Of a stretch of 64,000 nt of DNA, positions 56,570 to 64,000 are shown in pieces. The notes beneath the pieces were generated by a model. That model made no database searches. It saw only the letters and a program-made list of their open reading frames with translations, and was not told where the DNA came from. The stretch is taken from NCBI GenBank assembly GCA_037355855.1, contig CM074768.1, forward strand, positions 1,612,001 through 1,676,000, in the 5' to 3' direction. A program made the position numbers and the translations under genes. The DNA comes from Pseudo-nitzschia pungens. Lineage: Eukaryota; Bacillariophyta; Bacillariophyceae; Bacillariales; Bacillariaceae. Within the stretch, counting starts at the first letter, position 1. Each line of letters begins with the position of its first letter.

Positions 56570-59500
56570 CTCTTCTGGTATGAGGTTTGATGGGATGCCT
56601 TCCACTCCAAATCCTATCAATGCTTCTACTGTTTCTCCCTTTTCCTCCTCCGCCTCTTCCCCTGTCTCTCAGTTTGTCCAATTAACTCTTCATGGAGACT
56701 CTCTTGCTGCTAAGGATTCTGACAGTTTTGGTCACTCCTTCCCTCAAGCTCCATCCTCTAACTCCACCATCATCACTTTCCAAAACATTGGACCACAGCG
56801 CAGAGCTTCCTTTATGTCCATGTCCAAGCACAACTCCCGTCAATTTGTCAAGAGCAATGCCAGTGTGGCTCTTTTTGCTGAACATTGTTTGAATGAATCC
56901 AAACTCCTGCCATGTGATCTTTTCAATCGGCGCATGAAGAATATCAGTCCCTCAAGTTTTCCTACCTTGCCAACAACAAGCATGAAGCTTCTGACTGTTC
57001 ATGGCTTCAGCCTGGTGGTACAGGGTTTTCCATTGATCAACTGTTCAGTTCCCACAAGATTGCCCATGGGGCTGATCCTTCTGGTCTTGGGAGATGGTCC
57101 TTTGTCAAGTTTCAGGGCAGGGATGGTTACACTGTCACTATGTTTTCTGCTTACTGCCCTGTTGAAAATGACAGGGACCTTGGTTCCGTCTGGAATCAAC
57201 AGTACCGATACTTTCAGGCAGCTGAAAATCTTTTCAGTCCCAACCCATGTATTCTCTTTCACAGGGATTTGACTGCTGCCCTTCAGGTCTGTCTGGGTGC
57301 AGGTGACCAGGTCATTCTTGGGATTGATCAAAATGCTGATGTTCGGACTGATGGCTTGTCTTTTGAGCTCAAGGCTCTTGGTTTCAGAGATGCCATTCTT
57401 ACCCTTCATAGTCAGTCTTCTCCTCCTGCCACTCACAACCGCAACACTACCAGAACACCAATTGATGCCATTTGGGTCTCTGAGAATGTTGATGTTCTCA
57501 GGGCTGGGTATTGTCCCTTTGGTGGCGCCTATGGTATGGAATCGGACCACAGAATGCTTTGGATTGAAGTCTGTAATTGCAGCCTCATGGGCAAACACCT
57601 GCCACCTCCCGTGAGATTCTCTCCTTCCAAACTCCAGTCCTCCCACCCCCATCTGCGCCAACGGTATTTCAAGCGTGTCCGGAACAGCTTCCTCAAGGCT
57701 GGAGTGTTTTCTCTCCAAGCTAAGCTGGAGCACCTCCTGGCTCAGTTTCAGTCTGGGGATATTTCTGTGCGCACTGATCTCATCACCACATATGAAGTCC
57801 TCCATGAAACCTCCACCTCTCTCAGGCTCTCTGTTGAACAACACCTTTGCCAAACTAGAGCTGGTCTGGTTCCATGGTCCCCGAAGCTGCAAGTCTATCG
57901 TGATACAATTGACTTTTGGCGGCGTGTTGTTAAGCTGAGACAGGGTGTGTCCACCAGTCATACTGTTTTGAAAAGGCTGGCATGCAAGCTTTCTCTCTAC
58001 AAAGGAGAACACAGTGATCTTTCCAGTGCTATCCTCCACCTGAAACAAGCTTACAGGCAATACCGGGCAGTAAAAAAATTGGCCCCCTCATGGCGAGACT
58101 CCTTCAATCAAGGCCTGGTGGATGCACTTCTTGCTGAAGGCAAACCTAACAACCAGAATGCTTCCCAGATTCGTGCCAGGATGCGTAGGGAACGTCTTCA
58201 ACGAGAGCTTGGCCTTGCTGCTAGGTCTATTCGGGGACGTTTCAACAAGTCCGCTGTCTTGAGAGCTATTGCAGTTGGCCCTGACGGTGTTGAACAGGTC
58301 TTGGAGTCTCAGTCTACTATGGTTCCAGCTATGGCTGAATCCAATGTCCGGCGTCAACAGCAGTGTCTTGGCACTCCTTCCATGACTCCCTCCTTCATTG
58401 AGGATTTTGGATACCTAGGCACCGCACATGCTTCTGCTCAAGTTCTTGATGGCACATATAATCCTCCTCCTGCCACTGACCAATACCTTTCTGAATTTCT
58501 TTCCTGTCTCAAAGTCCCTGACTCTATTCTGAGTTTGCCTCCCTTTGACTATTCAGTGTGTCCAGCTGACAATGCTGCTGCCTGGAAACACCAGAGGGAA
58601 CGCACAGCAAGTGAACCTTCTTGTTTGAGTTTTGCCCACCACAAGGCTTTTGCCCTGGATCCCCAGCTGAACAAGTTTGACACTCTACTGAGATCAGTCC
58701 CATTGATTGTTGGCTTCTCTCCTTCTGCCTGGCAGGTCATCACGGATGTTGAAATCTTCAAGAAACCTGGTGAATATAGAGTGGATAAGATGAGACTCAT
58801 CCAGTTGATGTCTCCTGAGTTCCAAATCAACAACAAGATGATTGGCAGACGCATACTTGCCCATGCTGAACGTGCCAATGCAGTGGCGGTTGATCAACAT
58901 GGAAGCAGGAAACACCACAAGGCCATCAACACCTGCTTGAACAAGAAGCTCATCTGTGATGTGTTGAGGCAGAAGCGCAGATCCGGTGCTGTTGCTATGA
59001 ATGATGCCAAGGGCTGTTATGATAGAATCTCTCATCCCATTGCAGGTCTCACTCTCCAGAGCTTTGGTGTTCCTGCACATGTGTGTGAAGTTCTTCTGTC
59101 TACTCTGCAACATGCTAAGCACCACATCAAAACTGGTTTTGGTCGGTCCGGTCCTGTGTATGGTGATGAACCTGTTCCTCTCAGTGGTTGTGGCCAAGGC
59201 AATGGTATTGGTCCAACTCTTTGGGCCTTGGTGTCAACAATTGTCTTCCGAATGATGCAACAAGCTGGGCATGGTGTCCATCTTATCACTTCTTTGTCAC
59301 TGCAACTGGTTTCTCTTGTGGGTTTTGCCTTTGTGGATGACACAGATTTGTTTTGTGCTGGCTCTGATTCCTCCACATCTGGTGAGGAATTAGCTGTTGA
59401 CTTTCAGGCAGCTCTTGACCGATGGGCTGGTGGGATTATTGCCACTGGTGGTGCTATTGAACCTGCCAAATCCTTCTGTTATTTGATTGATTTCAAATGG

Positions 59501-62401
59501 AATGGATCTGGTTGGGATTATCGCTCCATTGCTGACATGCCTGGTGACTTCTCAGTTGCTGACAAGAATGGCAATCGAGCTACCCTGGATCGTTTTGAAG
59601 TTGACCATGCTGACAAGACCCTTGGGGTTTTTATCTCCATGGATGGCAATGAGGAAGCACAGATTGCTCACATGAAGTCACAGTCTCAGTCTTTTGGCTC
59701 TCAGCTCAAGGCTTCCAAGTGTGAGAAGCGGGCATCCCTCTACACATTCAAGTATTCTTTCATGAAGTCTGTTGAATACCCCATGCCTGTCACGCAACTT
59801 GATGAGGCCACTTGGACGAAGATCATTCACCCAGCACTTGTTCCTGTGCTGAATAAAGCAGGGATGTCACGGACATTTCCCAGACATGTGTTCTATGGTC
59901 CTTCTCTCTATCAAGGCTTTGGTTTCATTCACCCCTACCTCCTCCAAGAGTTCAGTCATATTGCCACCCTCTTTCAGGAATCTGTCAGGTCCTCACAAAC
60001 TGGTAGGATTCTCAGGCTAACTGCTGAGTCTCTACGGCTCGAACTTGGCATTCCTCTCCATCTTGGTGTCACACCATATCATCCTTTTGCTTCCTACGTC
60101 ACTCCTTGCTGGTACAAACATGTGTGGAAGTTTTTCTCTGTTCACCCTGTGAGCTTGTTTGAAGACTTCCCAGATCTTCCTCTGTTACGTTCCAATGACT
60201 GTTATCTCATGCAAGCCTTTGTCAACTCTGGCTTCAGAGGTGCTGACTTGTCCCTCTTGAATCACATGCGCATGTCCCTCAAGGCTATTTCCCTTGCTGA
60301 CATATGTACCCCAGATGGGAAAAGAATCTCTCCCATGGCCTTCCAGCTGACCTCCTCCAATCACTTGAGGGATCATCTTGACTGGCCGAGATGTCCTCCA
60401 TCTTGGCCTCCAGCAGCAAAGCGCTTATGGACTAAGGCTCTTCAGACATGTTTTCTTCCCCCCTGTCCACCCCCTGCAGCCAGGGCACTGGCTCCTTCTT
60501 TTCATTTGGGGCATTGGCTCTCTCACCAGACAGCTTCTCTTTGGCCTTGGTTTTTGTCTCCATCCACCAACAGAATATTCTTCAAAACTTCTACTGGCTG
60601 GATTGTGAGCACCTCCCAGGGCAGGGGCAGATACAGGATCACTTCTGAACTCATTCCTGACAAACCAGCATGTGCTGATGTGCTTGTCTGCCCTGTTATC
60701 TGTGGCCAAGTTGTACGCGTTGTTGGGTCCTCTGCTTTTGATTCTGAGCCTCCTGACATGGATCCTATGGAGTACAATCCATTTGACTCTCTTCCAGCCT
60801 CCCCTGCAGATGCCTTTGATGCCCTCTGTGAGTCTCCAAGAGTACTTCTCCACAAATATTCCCTACCACAGGCTGGCTGTCAGCACCTTGTTGATGCTAT
60901 TGAGAGTGGTACTGCCAGTGCTGTATGTGATGGTTCATTTGATCCGGACCTTCTCAGAGGAACTTCTGCTTTCATTCTATCACCCAATACCTCCACCAAG
61001 TCTGCTTCAATGTTCCTCACTGGCTGTAATTTTGTCAGTGGATCCCCTGAGGATCAGTCATCCTACAGGAGTGAACTGGCAGGTATCATTGGGGTTCTCA
61101 CCTGTTGCACTTCTCTGGTGAGTATCTTTGATATTGCTTCTGGCTCTATCACCATTGCTCTGGATGGTGACACAGCTCTCAAACAGGCTCAAGGATCTTG
61201 GCCATTGGTTATTTCCCAGAAGTCTTTTGATTATGTTTATGTCATCAGAAACATGATTTCTGCCCTGCCAATCTCTGTGCACTTTCGGTGGGTTCAGGGC
61301 CATCAAGCTGGAATCTTTCTTGATTGGTGGGCCCTTCGCAATCATCAGGTTGACAGAATGGCAAAGGCCTTTCTCTCTGTCCATAGAGCTTCTGCCCATC
61401 ACTATCCCAGACTTGTGTTTGAGCCCTGGGCTTTTTCTCTCAATGGATGCAAGTGTTCAAGGTTTGATCAGAATGCTTTGCATGTTGCCATTTCTGGTCC
61501 TCCCCTTCTTCAATATTGGCAGACCCACCATGATATTCCCATTCCACAACCTGTTTTGAGTTCCATCCATTGGTGTGCTCATCTGTCTGCCTTCAAGCGA
61601 TTACCTCCTGGGATGCAAAGGTGGTTTGTCAAGTTTGCTTCCGGATGCATTGGTGTTGGCAATCAACTACTTCACTACCAGTATCAGGATCACTCCAGGT
61701 GTCCCTTGTGTGATGCAGACAACGAGAAGGTTTCTCATGTGCTCTCCTGCAAGGATACTGGGGCTGTCAGGCATAGTGTGTCTGTCTTCACGGGACCACT
61801 GCAGAAGAGGCTTGAAGTTGAACAAACTGATCCATCATTGGTTGCTGCCATTGTGGACCTTCTCACCAGAGTTCGGAAGGGCCAGAGAATTTATCCATCA
61901 TCCTACTCACTTGCAATTGCTTCTGCTGTCAGGGCACAGAGGACAATTGGTTGGCACAACTGGCTCCTTGGTAGGTGGTCTCCTCGCTGGTATCAAATTC
62001 AGGCTGACTACTACTCCCACATTGGAAGCAAGCGCTCTCCCAAACGTTGGGCTACAGCTATCATCCATCAGTTCTTTCTTACCTCCTGGGATCTTTGGAC
62101 TTATAGGAATGAACGACTCCATGGTCCTGGGGGTACCCTTGATGCTGAACAACACCAATCTCTTGATGCTTCCATCACCTCAGAATTGGCAATTGGTGCA
62201 GCTGGTGCACTTCCCCAGTCACACTCCCTTTTACAAACCCCTTTCCACGTCCTACAAGGTTACACCCTGACTGCCAAGAGGCAGTGGCTTGCAACCATCC
62301 ACCTTGCAAGGAAGCAATATGCAGCGCCTGTCCCACCAGTGCAGCCATACCAACAAGAGGCTGCTCTCCTCAGAGCCTGGCTTACTGGCCCTCAGGGTTG
62401 A
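56562..62401 (+). CDS. LINE ORF2: endonuclease, reverse transcriptase, RNase H, zinc knuckle (one frameshift)
   Basis: Starts ATG 56562, overlapping the ORF1 stop by 8 nt. The endonuclease begins with IITFQNIGPQRRA and LFAEHCLN in one frame. Near 56918-56930 the homology shifts by one base into the frame that runs to 62401. There the endonuclease continues with GIDQNADVR, TPIDAIW and SDHRMLWIEV (57320-57570). RT motifs are NDAKGCYDRISH (about 59000), GCGQGNGIGPTLWAL (about 59190) and GFAFVDDTDLF (about 59325). RNase H has CDGSFDP (60925), SYRSELAGI, ALDGDTAL and QVDRMAKAFL (to 61370). A CPLC-x8-H-x3-C zinc knuckle is at about 61700. From 57140 it is open for 1,753 codons. It would nick target DNA and copy the element RNA. 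The shift may be a real inactivating deletion, a sequencing error or recoding; no standard slippery site is visible. Confidence 0.9.
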
Positions 62402-62700
62402 TTACACTTTGTACCTTGGTCTTGTCTTCTGTTCCTGCTTCTTATCCTGTCCCATCCCTTTTGATACTGGATCTTATCCCAATATCTTCATTCCCATTTC
62501 ACTTTCTCTCAAGTCCCTATTTTGTGGGACTTGTTTGTCTTTTTCCCTGCTTGATGTTCAAGGTTTGTTTGAAAATTTGTCGTTCTGCCACTTGGGGTCC
62601 TGACTCTATGATGGAGGCGACGTTAAAGTCTGGTTACAGACTGAGTAATTTAGTTTCACCTTTGGTGATTAAAGTTATTTAAATACGTATATTATTATTA
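62402..62700 (+). promoter_or_regulatory. LINE 3' UTR with two hairpins and ATT tail
   Basis: Hairpins AGTCTG-GTTA-CAGACT (62627-62642) and TCACC-TTT-GGTGA (62656-62668) lie close to the tail. Both are also intact in the truncated copy at 41572-41958. In other LINEs a 3' stem-loop is recognised by the reverse transcriptase; that role here is inference. Confidence 0.8.
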
Positions 62701-62720
62701 TTTTAAATTTGAAGAGAAAA

Positions 62721-64000
62721 AGTGGTAGAAGCGGGGGGCACTCTGAGGCAACCAATGGTGTTGAAAGTGCAATTGCGTGTAGATACACTCTGCCCAAATC
62801 AATCGGAATGCTTTACGGTACTGCTTTCATATCGTACTTTTTTGAAAAAAATAAAAAATACTGTAACTGCATGGATGTACACTTTCGGGTCGTTACCTCC
62901 AACATAATTAGACGAGCTGTGACTTCATCTAGAATCGAGCGACCAAAACAATGCAGATAATCCCCGTTTGGTTTGAGAAACAAAATCGTTCACCATCTTG
63001 TTTTCAAAAGAGTATTGAATACCATTTCTCTATAACGATTTGACTCACCTCAGCTTTTATTGGTCGTTCTATTCACACATTCACAGCACCGAACAATCTG
63101 GCAATGCAGATTGTTCATGATGTCAAACCATCGGTGCGTGAAAGAGATGAATGATGATCGACGTGACACACCACTTTGTTTTTATCCGACAACGGACACG
63201 GAACTGCACCGTTCTCATGAATTGTAAGACGGGAAGGCAGGAAAGTACTCCGGTCTCACATCCAAAAAATACAGTCCATTTTTCATTACGATGCAACAAG
63301 AGAGTTAATGTAATTCGAATCGTCTTTCGATACTATTTCTTTCCCGGTTCACAGACAAGTTCATTTTCTCTTCCCACGTTTGAGATGCATACCTTACGTC
63401 TTGAGATGGTGCCAGATATTTCGCGACCAATTTTCGTTATTTTCAGTATTACCGTATTACTCCGTCCGTTTACATCGTCATCAATGATGGCGCAAAAAAT
63501 TGTACTGCCCTCGAAAATAGAACAGAATCGTATCACACTAAGAAATTCATTGTGGGGACATGCGCGGCCATTCGTTTCGTATTCTGACACATCTCACAAT
63601 TCTTCCGCGGTGATCTTGCCACTATTACTTCTTCTATCCATATTTTTTTATCAACGAGTATTCAATCAATACAGCAATGCAACCAGCATGATTTTATTTA
63701 TATTTCAGTGGAACTTTATTTAACATTACAGAATTTGAAGCAAATAAGGAATGACAGAAATAATAATACTCTCTTATTAATATTTTTTCTTAAAAGCCCT
63801 ATATTTTTTGAGGTTCTCATTCTCTTTTGCGCTATCAAAAAATAGACTTTTCGGATAATGATATCCCGCACCATACTACTGGCAAACAAATTTTAAAAAT
63901 AATAAAAATATTGTTCATACCGGGTACACGTGTACGCACCCCTTAAGTGTTGAGACGTGGATGTGTACTGTACAAATATGAAAGATAATGCGAAAAAAAC
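62721..64000. other. Right-hand flank, no gene supported
   Basis: An ORF of 190 codons at 63151-63723 (+) has hydrophobic stretches but no recognisable motif. The rest is AT-rich. Confidence 0.35.

Larger units (their letters stand above)
51770..62700 (+). mobile_element. Full-length non-LTR retrotransposon (LINE), 10.9 kb
   Basis: Bounded by a 20-bp target duplication TTTTAAATTTGAAGAGAAAA (51750-51769 and 62701-62720). Layout: 1.84-kb 5' leader, ORF1 (53612-56569), ORF2 (56562-62401), 3' UTR with two hairpins, and an ATT-repeat tail (62690-62700). An apurinic-type endonuclease, RT and RNase H in ORF2 plus a trinucleotide tail suggest the I-like superfamily (established pattern; clade assignment is inference). 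At least one frameshift near 56920 interrupts ORF2. Confidence 0.93.

Noticed and set aside
63151..63723. 190-codon plus ORF in the right flank
   Set aside because: No motif, composition like the intergenic DNA, and an overlapping antisense ORF; not supported as a gene.

Overview
This is eukaryotic nuclear DNA, most probably from a diatom (inference). The reasons are a giant secreted protein built of PSxx tetrapeptides, a Copia-type retrotransposon of the kind common in diatoms, a Cys-rich secreted protein with a CCWHRD motif, a GT-AG intron, and low gene density with many transposable elements. There are no operons, Shine-Dalgarno sites, CRISPR arrays or recognisable tRNA/rRNA genes.

Layout. 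16-6719 (-) is a decayed Copia retrotransposon: an open gag, then a pol broken by an in-frame TGA and about four frameshifts. 6720-10600 holds a 22-bp minisatellite and relics of a Ty3/gypsy-like and a second Copia element. 10622-32344 (-) is the centrepiece, a predicted two-exon gene for a secreted protein of about 7,100 residues. Its core is a 15.7-kb array of 132-bp (44-residue) units, flanked by near-identical Cys-rich modules and by Lys/Gly- and Ser/Lys-rich tails. 32345-38400 is AT-rich intergenic DNA with a gag-like fragment, a hairpin and a 1.07-kb foldback (long inverted repeat) element. 38418-40826 (+) is a piggyBac-type transposase with a SAP domain, interrupted only by two in-frame TGA codons. 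40827-46038 is repeat-rich and includes a 5'-truncated LINE copy with an 18-bp target duplication. 46039-47358 (-) encodes a multi-pass membrane protein and 49417-50796 (-) a secreted Cys-rich protein; these two and the giant gene are the only convincing host genes. 51770-62700 (+) is a complete 10.9-kb non-LTR retrotransposon (LINE) bounded by a 20-bp target duplication. It has two ORFs, a long repeat-rich 5' leader, endonuclease, reverse transcriptase, RNase H and zinc-knuckle domains, two 3' hairpins and an ATT-repeat tail.

How the parts relate. The LINE at 51.8-62.7 kb and the truncated copy at 41.57-41.96 kb share nearly identical 3' ends and both carry perfect target duplications, so this family moved recently. 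The giant gene appears to have grown by duplicating a PS-run plus Cys module and then amplifying a 132-bp unit between the two copies. The secreted giant protein and the 459-residue protein both point to the cell surface or extracellular matrix, but no function is established for either. All domain calls are by eye from translated sequence; no database search was run.
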